This document shows, in pieces, positions 11,378-18,862 of a stretch of DNA of 64,000 nt (its first letter is position 1; each line of letters begins with the position of its first letter). Where the stretch lies: NCBI RefSeq assembly GCF_002770595.1, contig NZ_CP022986.1:1674001-1738000 (forward strand), read 5' to 3'. The notes below the pieces were generated by a model, which searched no databases, was not told the DNA's origin, and worked only from the letters and a program-made list of their open reading frames with translations. The position numbers and the translations under genes are program-made. Origin of the DNA: Chryseobacterium camelliae (GTDB lineage: Bacteria > Bacteroidota > Bacteroidia > Flavobacteriales > Weeksellaceae).

Positions 11378-11474
11378 CCATTACCCATCACGATCAATCA
11401 TCAATCATTACTTATTACCCATTATTACTCATTACCCATTACTCATTACCCATTACCCATTACTCATCATTCAC
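11378..11474. repeat. Low-complexity tandem array of CATTACC/CATTACT units
   Basis: About 100 bases made of imperfect 6-7 base units (CATTACC, CATTACT, TATTACC) upstream of the S46 peptidase gene. The strand is strongly biased, with almost no G. No ORF is supported. Arrays of this sort can change length by slippage. Confidence 0.8.
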
Positions 11475-11551
11475 TATCCCTTGCCCATAACTCTTCCTCT
11501 CTCCTGCCCTCAATTCACCTTTTCTTTGTAAATTAGGGCAAAATTTTGATT

Positions 11552-13690
11552 ATGACCAAAAAGATACTTCTATCTGTATTCCTTGTTCCGGCTGCCATGG
11601 CTTTTGCCCAACAGTACGGGGGAATGTGGATCCCGACGGAGCTGAATGAAAAAGAAATGAAAGAGCTGGGCATGAAAATCTCTGCCAAGGATATCTTCAA
11701 CACGCAGAAACCCAGCATTAAAGATGCGGTAGTCCAGTTCAATGGAGGATGTACAGCGGAAATTATTTCCCCGAAAGGACTCCTGCTGACCAACCACCAC
11801 TGCGGATACGGACAAATCCAGAATCACTCTACCGTTCAGAATGACCTGCTCACCAACGGCTTCTGGGCTAAGAATATGACCGGTGAACTTCCTAACCCCG
11901 GTGTGACGGTTGATTTCATCGTTGATATTAAAGAAGTAACGCCTCAGATTCTTGAAGGTACGGAACGGCTTACCGAACCTGAACTTACAAAGAAAATCGC
12001 CGCGAACATCGAGGCATATAAAAACAGCCAGAAAATCGAACCTTATCAGTCGGTTTCCGTAAAATCCATGTACTACGGCAATAAATTCTATGCTTTTACC
12101 ATTGAGACGTATAAAGACATCCGTCTGGTAGGTGCACCGCCGCAAAGCATCGGAAAATTCGGTTCCGACACGGATAACTGGGTATGGCCGAGGCATACCG
12201 GAGATTTTTCCATGTTCAGGATTTATGCGGATAAGAACAATAAACCCGCAGAATATTCCACAGACAATGTCCCGTATGTTCCGAAACATTACCTTCCGGT
12301 ATCCATTAAAGACAAAAACGAAAACGATTTCACTTTTGTATTCGGCTTCCCGGGAAGGACTACCGAATACCTTCCTGCCATTGCCGTTGAAAAGATCATG
12401 ACGGAAATTGATCCGGCAAGAATTGCTGTAAGAGATGTGGCCCTGAAAACCCTGGACGAGAAAATGCGCGCCGATGATGCCACAAGGATCCAGTATGCAT
12501 CCAAATATGCATCGGTGGCCAATTACTGGAAAAAATGGATCGGTGAAGTTGAAGGACTGAAAAAGTCTAATGCCGTAGCGAAAAAGAAAGCATACGAAAA
12601 TACTTTAGCAAATAAAAACGAGCAGATCAAAATCACGCTGGACCAGCTGAATAAACTGTACAGCGACCAGGCTCCTTTTGCCCTGAACAATGCCTACTAT
12701 TCTGAAGTGATCAGGAATGCTGAAACCCTGATGCTGGCTAATCTGTATTATAATTACGTTACTGCGACAGAAGCCGGGAAAATGGATGAAAAAAGTACTG
12801 CCTCACTGAAATCCAGGCTGAAGTCATTCTACAAAGATTACAACCCTGAACTGGATGCCAAGGTTACCGCCAAGCTTCTTGCCCTGTATGCCAATAAAAC
12901 GGCACCTCAGTTCTTGCCGGCAGGCTTTGAAGCATACAAAAATGAAGCGCAGAACCTGCAGACTATTGAAAATATGTCTAAAAATTCAATCATCAGCGGC
13001 AGGTCCCAAGTAAACGGAGCTTCTCTGAGCGAGGATATCGATAAAGCATTTTCTAATCCGGATAAGCTGGTTAAAACATTAAAAAAAGATCCGGTATACG
13101 AGCTGTTTTTAACCATGAGAGAAGCTTATACCACAAAAGCTGATCCACAGTTCGCCACTTTGCAGGCTAAAATCGATGCTTTGCAGAAAACCTACATGGC
13201 GCAGCAGATGGCTACAGATAAGACCCGTAAGTTCTTCCCGGATGCCAATTCCACCCTTAGGGTGACCTACGGAAAAGTAAAAGGCTCTTCACCGAGGGAT
13301 GCCGTTTCCTATAACTACCAGACCCACCTGGCGGGAGTCATGGAAAAATATGTTCCCGGAGATTATGAATTTGATGTTCCGAAAAAGCTGATCGACCTGT
13401 ACGGGAAAAAAGATTTCGGGAATTACAAAGATAAAACAGGCGATGTCCCCGTAGGATTCACCGCCACCAACCATACCACGGGAGGGAACTCCGGAAGCCC
13501 GGCGCTGGACGCCAACGGGAACCTTGTCGGACTGAATTTCGACCGCCAGTGGGAAGGCACGATGAGCGACATCAATTATGATCCGCGTTTCAGCCGCAAC
13601 ATCATGGTGGATACCAAATACATCCTTTTCATCATCGACAAATTTGCCGATTCCAAATGGCTGATCGATGAAATGAAGGTGGTTAAGTAA
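11552..13690 (+). CDS. S46-family dipeptidyl-peptidase, DPP11-like (Asp/Glu specificity)
   Basis: 712 residues from the ATG at 11552; a TTG two codons upstream (11546) is less likely. Signal peptide MTKKILLSVFLVPAAMAFAQ. Catalytic residues of the S46 family are visible: His83 in LTNHHCGYGQIQ with the paired Cys67 and Cys84, the Asp in DTDNWVWPRHTGDFSMFR, and Ser647 in TGGNSGSP. Eighteen residues after the serine is Arg (NFDRQWEG). In Porphyromonas enzymes the residue at that offset is Arg673 in DPP11, which cleaves after Asp/Glu, and Gly in DPP7, which prefers hydrophobic residues. The enzyme would trim peptides in the periplasm for amino-acid feeding. Convergent with the M16 protease. Confidence 0.93.
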   Translation: MTKKILLSVFLVPAAMAFAQQYGGMWIPTELNEKEMKELGMKISAKDIFNTQKPSIKDAVVQFNGGCTAEIISPKGLLLTNHHCGYGQIQNHSTVQNDLLTNGFWAKNMTGELPNPGVTVDFIVDIKEVTPQILEGTERLTEPELTKKIAANIEAYKNSQKIEPYQSVSVKSMYYGNKFYAFTIETYKDIRLVGAPPQSIGKFGSDTDNWVWPRHTGDFSMFRIYADKNNKPAEYSTDNVPYVPKHYLPVSIKDKNENDFTFVFGFPGRTTEYLPAIAVEKIMTEIDPARIAVRDVALKTLDEKMRADDATRIQYASKYASVANYWKKWIGEVEGLKKSNAVAKKKAYENTLANKNEQIKITLDQLNKLYSDQAPFALNNAYYSEVIRNAETLMLANLYYNYVTATEAGKMDEKSTASLKSRLKSFYKDYNPELDAKVTAKLLALYANKTAPQFLPAGFEAYKNEAQNLQTIENMSKNSIISGRSQVNGASLSEDIDKAFSNPDKLVKTLKKDPVYELFLTMREAYTTKADPQFATLQAKIDALQKTYMAQQMATDKTRKFFPDANSTLRVTYGKVKGSSPRDAVSYNYQTHLAGVMEKYVPGDYEFDVPKKLIDLYGKKDFGNYKDKTGDVPVGFTATNHTTGGNSGSPALDANGNLVGLNFDRQWEGTMSDINYDPRFSRNIMVDTKYILFIIDKFADSKWLIDEMKVVK

Positions 13691-13708
13691 TCTGTCGTTA
13701 TGCTGTAA

Positions 13709-13749
13709 AAATATTTTCGGCCGCTCCAAAGGAGCGGCCGAAAATATTT
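13709..13749. terminator. Bidirectional terminator
   Basis: A perfect 19-bp stem (13709-13727 with 13731-13749) around an AAA loop. The GC-rich core CGGCCGCTCC is flanked by A/T runs on both sides, so it can end both the plus-strand peptidase gene and the minus-strand protease gene. Confidence 0.9.
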
Positions 13750-13761
13750 ATCTCAATTTCA

Positions 13762-16629
13762 TCAGTGCCCGAAAATATCTTTCAGGCTGACTTCCGTAAA
13801 GGTTCCCATCTGATCTACGGCTTCCCTGTTCAGGTTCTCCCTTTTACCGATGATCGCCGTATTGAACCGGATCGGCTTAACAGCGGCATCATAAAATGCT
13901 CTGAGGTCTTCAAATTCCAGGTTCTGGATCTGTTCGTAAATATCTTTCCTGAAATCATGGCTGATCCCCAATTTTTTCAGCCTTAAAGTATTGAAGAAGA
14001 TATTCGTACGCGTAATCCGTGCAGATGCAATTTGTTTCAGGGCTGCATTCCGTGCATTTTCAAACTGGATCGGCACTTCAGGAAGTTCATTCATCAGTTC
14101 ATCCATGGTATCGACGGCAACCTGGAGCTTGTCCGGCTGCGTCCCGATGTAGGTGGTGATATAATCGTGGTGGCCGAGTTCAGCATTCGCAGCGTAAGAA
14201 ACATAGGCGGAATAGGCCAAACTTTTACTTTCCCTGATCTCCTGGAAGACGATGGATGACAATCCTCTTCCGAAATATTCGTTGAATACGTTGATTTTTC
14301 CTAAATCATGGATATCCACTTCTTTTCCGCGGCCTGCTTTGCTCATTTCCATCTGCACCATATCATAATCCGTAAAATAGACATTTCCGGTGGTTTCCGG
14401 TTCAGGATAGATCTTCGGTTCAGGAACCTGGAGGCTTTGCGGCTGAATATAATTTTCAATGTATCCTTTGAAACGTTCAAAGTCCTTTCCATAGAAAAAC
14501 AGCTGATACGGATAGCTAAACAGGTTTTTCATCCGGTCGGTGAAGACTTCTGCGCTGCTGTTTTCCAGTTCTTCCCTGGAAATCACATCCGTAAACCTGG
14601 AAAATGGGCCAATCTTCGTATAGGTAGTCAGTGCCGTCATGATGCGGTTCTTATCTTTCTTCACGGCAGCACGGTTCTCCAGCAGCGTTTGTACAAACTG
14701 ACGGTAAATTTCCTGGTCCGGCTTTACGTTGTGCATCCAGTGCTGAAGCAGGGCGATTCCTTTTTCAATATTTTCTTCCAGCCCGTTTAAGGAAATAAGC
14801 AACTGGTCATGCGTGGTTTTAAAATCGTTGGTTACCCCGATCTTGAAAAATTCCATTTTCAGTTCCTCGGGAGAGTAACGGTCGGTACCCAGATACTGCA
14901 ATACCTGTGTAGCAACGCCAAGATCCCGGTCATGGTCGCTGCCCATGGGAAAGATAAAATGGACCTGGGCCAGGTCGTTGTATTTATTACTGACAAAGCT
15001 CAGCGCCTTGCCTTTCACCTCATCCTTGCGGATCTCTTTATCATAATCGATAAATTCAGGCTGGATGTCCTGGGTTTTCTCTGCCAGGATCGCTTTTAAA
15101 AAGTCAGATTGAGCTTCACGGTTGATTTTCACCGGCGTGATGCCCGGATTGTCAACCCGGATCAGCTGATCATTGATACCTTTCTCTTTGTATACGGCAA
15201 CATAATTATCCTTAAAGAATTCCTGTGCAAAATTAACGACATCTTCTTTCGTAAAGGATGCATACTCCTCCATTTCATTTAGTTCCTGCTCCCAGGTCCT
15301 GCCTTTAATATAGGTATCGTAAAGGTTAGTGGCCAGTCCGTCTGCCGTTTCCAGGGTTTTCAGTCTCTGAAGCTTAAAATCATTGATGATAGCCGGGAGC
15401 ATCCAGTCCGGGAATTCCCCATTCTTTAACAGTTCGATCTCCTTTAACACCATGTCTCTGGCCTCGTCCAGCGTCTGGTTTTCTTTGGGTACAGCTACTA
15501 TTGAGAAATAACCGTATTGCTTCAGGCCTACGGAAAAAGCCTGTGCCCAGAGCATTCTCTGCGTCTGGTTGATGTGCAGGTCCAGAAGTCCGGCTTCTCC
15601 CCTGTTGCTTAGGATGTTGGCTGCAATATCTGCCAGCATGGCTTCGCGTGTGCCGTAACTTTCCGTTCTCCAGGCCAGCTGTATCCTGGGCGTAGTCGGG
15701 CTTTTCACGGTCCTCTGAACGATCCGGGTCATTGGCTGTTCTGTTACAGGAGTTTTCTCAGGAAGTTCGCGGTAAGGAATGCTGCCGAAATATCGGTCGA
15801 CCAGCTGAATAGTTTCCTCGAAATCAAGGTCTCCTACCAGTACCATGGCGTAATTATTGGGAACGTAATACTCGTCAAAATACTGGTGGATGGCTTTCAT
15901 CGAAGGATTTTTCAGGTGTTCCGCCTTTCCCAGCGTGGTTTGCTGCCCGTTCGGGTGGTTGGGGAACAGCGCATCCATCAGTTCATACTGCACCAGCCTG
16001 GAATCATTGTCCTGCGCACGGTTGAACTCTTCATACACCGACTCCAGTTCGGTATGGAAAAGCCGTAACGTCAGTTCAGAAAACCTTTCCCGTTCTATTT
16101 TAAGCCATTTTTCCAGCTCATTGTTCGGGATATTATTCTTATAGACCGTTTCATCAAACCAGGTATGGGCATTAGTCCCTGTGGCTCCCAGGGAAGAAAT
16201 AGCCTTGTCATACTCGTTGGCAATGGCATATTGGCTGGCTTTCTGGGAAACCTGGTCTATTTTCGTATAAATCTCTTTCTTTTTTTCTGCATCCGGCTCT
16301 GCTTTGTGCTGCTCGTAGAGTCCGGAAATTTCATCCAGCAAAACCTTTTCCTTTTCCCAGTCCAAGGTTCCGATCCTGGAAGTCCCCTTAAACATCATAT
16401 GCTCAAGGTAATGGGCCAGTCCGGTGTTATCCGCAGGGTCATTGTTGCTTCCCGTTCTCACCGGGATATACGTCTGGATCCTCGGAGCATCGGTATTCCT
16501 GGCAACAAATACCTTCAGTCCGTTCTTCAGGGTGTAGATCCGTACATTATTTTCATCGTAGGTAATGGTGGTGTATTCGTAGTTATTATTATCAGTGTGA
16601 ATCGTTTCCTTATATTTTTTATCCGTCAT
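13762..16629 (-). CDS. M16-family zinc metalloprotease, double domain
   Basis: 955 residues. The inverted zinc motif HxxEH is HYLEH at 73-77 (GLAHYLEHMMFKG), with the third ligand expected in the ESVYEEFNRAQ helix. Four M16 half-domains fit the length; the second half lacks the motif, as usual (it carries VYFTDYDMVQMEM and GRGLSSIVFQEIRESKSLAY). The insulysin/pitrilysin-type clam shell degrades peptides. No signal peptide is evident: the protein starts MTDKKYKETIHTDNNN, while many Bacteroidota relatives are exported, so a cytoplasmic site is suggested. It shares a terminator with the S46 peptidase, and both fit a peptide-using lifestyle. Confidence 0.9.
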   Translation of the reverse strand: MTDKKYKETIHTDNNNYEYTTITYDENNVRIYTLKNGLKVFVARNTDAPRIQTYIPVRTGSNNDPADNTGLAHYLEHMMFKGTSRIGTLDWEKEKVLLDEISGLYEQHKAEPDAEKKKEIYTKIDQVSQKASQYAIANEYDKAISSLGATGTNAHTWFDETVYKNNIPNNELEKWLKIERERFSELTLRLFHTELESVYEEFNRAQDNDSRLVQYELMDALFPNHPNGQQTTLGKAEHLKNPSMKAIHQYFDEYYVPNNYAMVLVGDLDFEETIQLVDRYFGSIPYRELPEKTPVTEQPMTRIVQRTVKSPTTPRIQLAWRTESYGTREAMLADIAANILSNRGEAGLLDLHINQTQRMLWAQAFSVGLKQYGYFSIVAVPKENQTLDEARDMVLKEIELLKNGEFPDWMLPAIINDFKLQRLKTLETADGLATNLYDTYIKGRTWEQELNEMEEYASFTKEDVVNFAQEFFKDNYVAVYKEKGINDQLIRVDNPGITPVKINREAQSDFLKAILAEKTQDIQPEFIDYDKEIRKDEVKGKALSFVSNKYNDLAQVHFIFPMGSDHDRDLGVATQVLQYLGTDRYSPEELKMEFFKIGVTNDFKTTHDQLLISLNGLEENIEKGIALLQHWMHNVKPDQEIYRQFVQTLLENRAAVKKDKNRIMTALTTYTKIGPFSRFTDVISREELENSSAEVFTDRMKNLFSYPYQLFFYGKDFERFKGYIENYIQPQSLQVPEPKIYPEPETTGNVYFTDYDMVQMEMSKAGRGKEVDIHDLGKINVFNEYFGRGLSSIVFQEIRESKSLAYSAYVSYAANAELGHHDYITTYIGTQPDKLQVAVDTMDELMNELPEVPIQFENARNAALKQIASARITRTNIFFNTLRLKKLGISHDFRKDIYEQIQNLEFEDLRAFYDAAVKPIRFNTAIIGKRENLNREAVDQMGTFTEVSLKDIFGH

Positions 16630-16780
16630 AAACTCGTTTCATTTTTCTCCTCAATCCTGAGGCATTACAAATGTAAGCAATCGTAAGGGAAAGGTCCCTG
16701 TTTTTCTTGTTATTGCATCTATGATCATCATAATCAAAACCCAAAGCGAACGCCGGCTGAATTCAACGCTGATGTATGGG

Positions 16781-16862
16781 AGCTTATTCCGGCTATCCGC
16801 TCATACTCCTCGCGCCGCAGCCAGTCCAAGCTGCTGCGGGTAACCGCTGCTATCCGGGCTAG
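16781..16862. repeat. Intergenic repeat element with central hairpin
   Basis: Two related ends (CGGCTATCCGC near 16790 and CTGCTATCCGGGCTA at the far end) flank a variable centre that folds on CCGCAGC (16815-16821) and GCTGCGG (16833-16839). The GC content is higher than that of neighbouring spacer DNA. I recall dispersed elements with this plan (GCTATCCGC, hairpin, GCTATCCGGGCTA) between genes in flavobacterial genomes; only one copy is in this window, so dispersal cannot be shown here. Confidence 0.5.
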
Positions 16863-16886
16863 TGAATCGAAATCCTGTCAGGTCAG

Positions 16887-16949
16887 TACGGTTTACCCGT
16901 CATCCAGCCTTGTCAAGGTTTTAAACCTTGACAAGGCTACCGTACCTCA
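16887..16949. repeat. Large palindrome between divergent genes
   Basis: The core at 16908-16936 is a perfect inverted repeat, 14 bp arms (CCTTGTCAAGGTTT) around one base. Outer short arms GTACGG and CCGTAC extend the fold. It lies between the minus-strand protease and the plus-strand regulator, so it is not needed as a terminator for either gene. Together with the element at 16781-16862 it fills most of this 405-base gap; no ORF is seen in it. Confidence 0.6.
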
Positions 16950-17034
16950 ACATCAGTCTCAACCTTCAGCCTTATTTCCTTTAATCCAAAATAAATTCAA
17001 TAAGTTTGCATCAGTTTTTCCAAATTTACGCACC

Positions 17035-18360
17035 ATGTCCGGAAACATCCTCATCATCGATGACGAGATCAAGCTCCTCAAGCTCTTAGGAATGATCCTC
17101 TCCCAGGAAGATTTTAACGTCAAACAGGCTTCCACCGCACGTTCAGCCATGACCATGCTGGAACAGGCTGAATTTGATGTCGTATTAAGCGACGTCCGCC
17201 TGCCGGATGCATTTGGTGTCGAGCTTGTACAATCCATCAAGGCAAAATACCCGCACCTGGAAATTATCCTGATGACCGCCTTCGGGAATATTACCGATGC
17301 CGTTCAGGCGATGAAAAATGGCGCTTACGACTATCTGGTTAAGGGGGATGACAATGAAAAGATCATCCCGCTCGTGTACAAAGCTATGGAAAAAGCAAAA
17401 GATAATGCGGTTAAAAAAGCACAGAAAGCAACGGTTCAGAAAGGTTTTGAAGCCATTATCGGAACATCGCCGCTGATCCTTCAGGCCAGAAGGCTGGCAG
17501 AAAAAGTGGCTGTCACCGATGCTACGGTCCTGCTGACCGGCGAAACCGGGACCGGCAAAGAAGTTTTTGCGAATGCCATCCACCAGGGCAGCGAAAGGAA
17601 AAAAAATAATTTTGTCGCCATCAACTGTTCCGCATTCAGCAGGGAAATCCTGGAAAGCGAACTTTTCGGGCATAAAGCTGGCGCCTTTACCGGAGCGGTA
17701 AAAGATAAGAAAGGGCTTATAGAAGAAGCCAATGGCGGCACTTTGTTCCTGGATGAGATCGGGGAAATGCCTGTTGAACTCCAGGCCAAATTACTGCGCG
17801 TCCTGGAAACCCGCGAATTCATAAAAATGGGGGAAACCAAAGTGTCAAAATCAGATTTCCGGCTTATTGCCGCTACCAACCGGGACCTGGAAGAGGAAAT
17901 CAGACAGGGAAATTTCAGGGAAGACCTGTATTTCCGTCTGAACATTTTCGAGATCCGGCTCCCTCCCCTCCGCGAAAGGAAAGAAGACCTGAAAGCCCTT
18001 GCTAAAAACTTCATTGACTTCTTCTCCCAAAAACTGCATGTTTCCAGCCTCCATGTAGATCCCGAATACTATACACTATTAAGAAAGAACGACTGGAAAG
18101 GCAATATCCGTGAACTGCGGAATACCGTGGAACGAAGCCTTATCCTGATGAACGATCATCAGCTGGATGCAGAAAGCCTGCCTCAGTACTCTGAAAAAAA
18201 TGTTTCCGGAACCGACTCTTTAAGCATGAAATCCCTGGAAAAAGAGCACATCCAGAAAGTCCTGCAGTATACAAAAGGCAACAAAGCGGAAGCTGCACGC
18301 CTGCTGGAAATCGGGATTGCTACGTTGTACCGCAAGCTGGAGGAATATGGACTTCGGTAA
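17035..18360 (+). CDS. Sigma-54-dependent response regulator (NtrC family), likely Kdp regulator
   Basis: 441 residues. Receiver domain (about 1-120) with acidic IIDDE, phospho-acceptor Asp53 in LSDVRLPDAFG and the LMTAFG and KGDD switch positions. Sigma-54 AAA+ domain with Walker A GETGTGKE, the RpoN contact loop GAFTGA, Walker B GGTLFLDEIGE and the arginine finger region. The C-terminal Fis-type helix-turn-helix ends NKAEAARLLEIGIATLYRKLEEYG. It activates RpoN-dependent promoters when phosphorylated. No kinase gene is directly adjacent; the nearest is the histidine kinase at 26066, on the far side of the kdp genes, which makes it the likely partner. It stands where KdpE would in other bacteria. 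Confidence 0.92.
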   Translation: MSGNILIIDDEIKLLKLLGMILSQEDFNVKQASTARSAMTMLEQAEFDVVLSDVRLPDAFGVELVQSIKAKYPHLEIILMTAFGNITDAVQAMKNGAYDYLVKGDDNEKIIPLVYKAMEKAKDNAVKKAQKATVQKGFEAIIGTSPLILQARRLAEKVAVTDATVLLTGETGTGKEVFANAIHQGSERKKNNFVAINCSAFSREILESELFGHKAGAFTGAVKDKKGLIEEANGGTLFLDEIGEMPVELQAKLLRVLETREFIKMGETKVSKSDFRLIAATNRDLEEEIRQGNFREDLYFRLNIFEIRLPPLRERKEDLKALAKNFIDFFSQKLHVSSLHVDPEYYTLLRKNDWKGNIRELRNTVERSLILMNDHQLDAESLPQYSEKNVSGTDSLSMKSLEKEHIQKVLQYTKGNKAEAARLLEIGIATLYRKLEEYGLR

Positions 18361-18433
18361 AAGTTATGAGTTTAAAGTTAAGAGTTAGCCATTCGTTTCT
18401 TTAGGATAGAAACAATGATCATTTTAATAACAG

Positions 18434-18458
18434 GCCTATCATTTTGATAGGCTTTTTT
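18434..18458 (+). terminator. Rho-independent terminator of the sigma-54 regulator gene
   Basis: A perfect 8-bp stem (GCCTATCA and its complement) with a TTT loop, followed by six T residues. It lies 73 bases past the stop codon and separates the regulator from the kdp genes, which therefore need their own promoter. Confidence 0.88.
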
Positions 18459-18572
18459 ATTTCACGGCACTTTCCAAATTCCACATAAAATATTATTAAT
18501 CAAACCCTTATTCAAACAATTCCTAAAATGGAATCCCTTTTGGCATTAAGGATACAGAATAAATAATATACA

Positions 18573-18680
18573 ATGACAATTTCAAGACAAACCTTCCAGA
18601 AACGGAACCATGCCGTACTCAGTATGCTGATGGTTCCGTATGCAGTATCCACCGTATCAACCCTGATCGTTTCGATATGA
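18573..18680 (+). CDS. Possible 35-residue leader peptide upstream of kdpF
   Basis: An ATG-started ORF of 35 residues (starts MTISRQTFQKR, ends STVSTLIVSI) whose stop overlaps the next start as ATATGATG. The C-terminal half is moderately hydrophobic. I do not recognise it. The stop-start overlap with the following small membrane ORF is the main support; the short length leaves real doubt. Confidence 0.3.
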   Translation: MTISRQTFQKRNHAVLSMLMVPYAVSTVSTLIVSI

Positions 18681-18760
18681 TGCTGCTGTGCCTTATCATC
18701 CTGTGTGTATTCCTGTTCTGGATGATCTACAGGTCCGTTGAATTTTTTGATCAAATATAA
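18677..18760 (+). CDS. Possible 27-residue single-span membrane protein upstream of kdpF
   Basis: Starts MMLLCLIILCVFLFWMIY and ends RSVEFFDQI: one clear membrane span followed by a short polar tail, the same plan and size class as KdpF. Its start overlaps the stop of the preceding ORF by 4 bases and its stop is 15 bases before kdpF. It may be an extra small Kdp subunit or a regulator of the transporter; no named family is recognised. Confidence 0.45.
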   Translation: MMLLCLIILCVFLFWMIYRSVEFFDQI

Positions 18761-18775
18761 ATCAGATAAAGAATT

Positions 18776-18853
18776 ATGTGGAGTTTATTTTTCCTTTCCA
18801 TCCTCGCTTTCGTGTACATCTGCTATGTACTTATAAAACCTGAAAAATTTTAG
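18776..18853 (+). CDS. kdpF: KdpF-like small subunit of the potassium-transporting ATPase
   Basis: 25 residues: MWSLFFLSILAFVYICYVL followed by IKPEKF. A single membrane helix followed by a short tail ending in PEKF is the usual form of KdpF (29 residues in E. coli, ending in a similar aromatic-tipped tail). It lies 9 bases upstream of kdpA. KdpF stabilises the KdpFABC complex in the inner membrane. Confidence 0.85.
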   Translation: MWSLFFLSILAFVYICYVLIKPEKF

Positions 18854-18862
18854 CCTGAAAAC

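Noticed and set aside
11378-11474. CRISPR array
   Set aside because: Units are 6-7 bases without spacers, and no cas genes are near.
18512-18754. 80-residue minus-strand ORF upstream of kdpF
   Set aside because: It is antisense to the two small plus-strand ORFs, which are better supported by start-stop overlap and membrane-span content.
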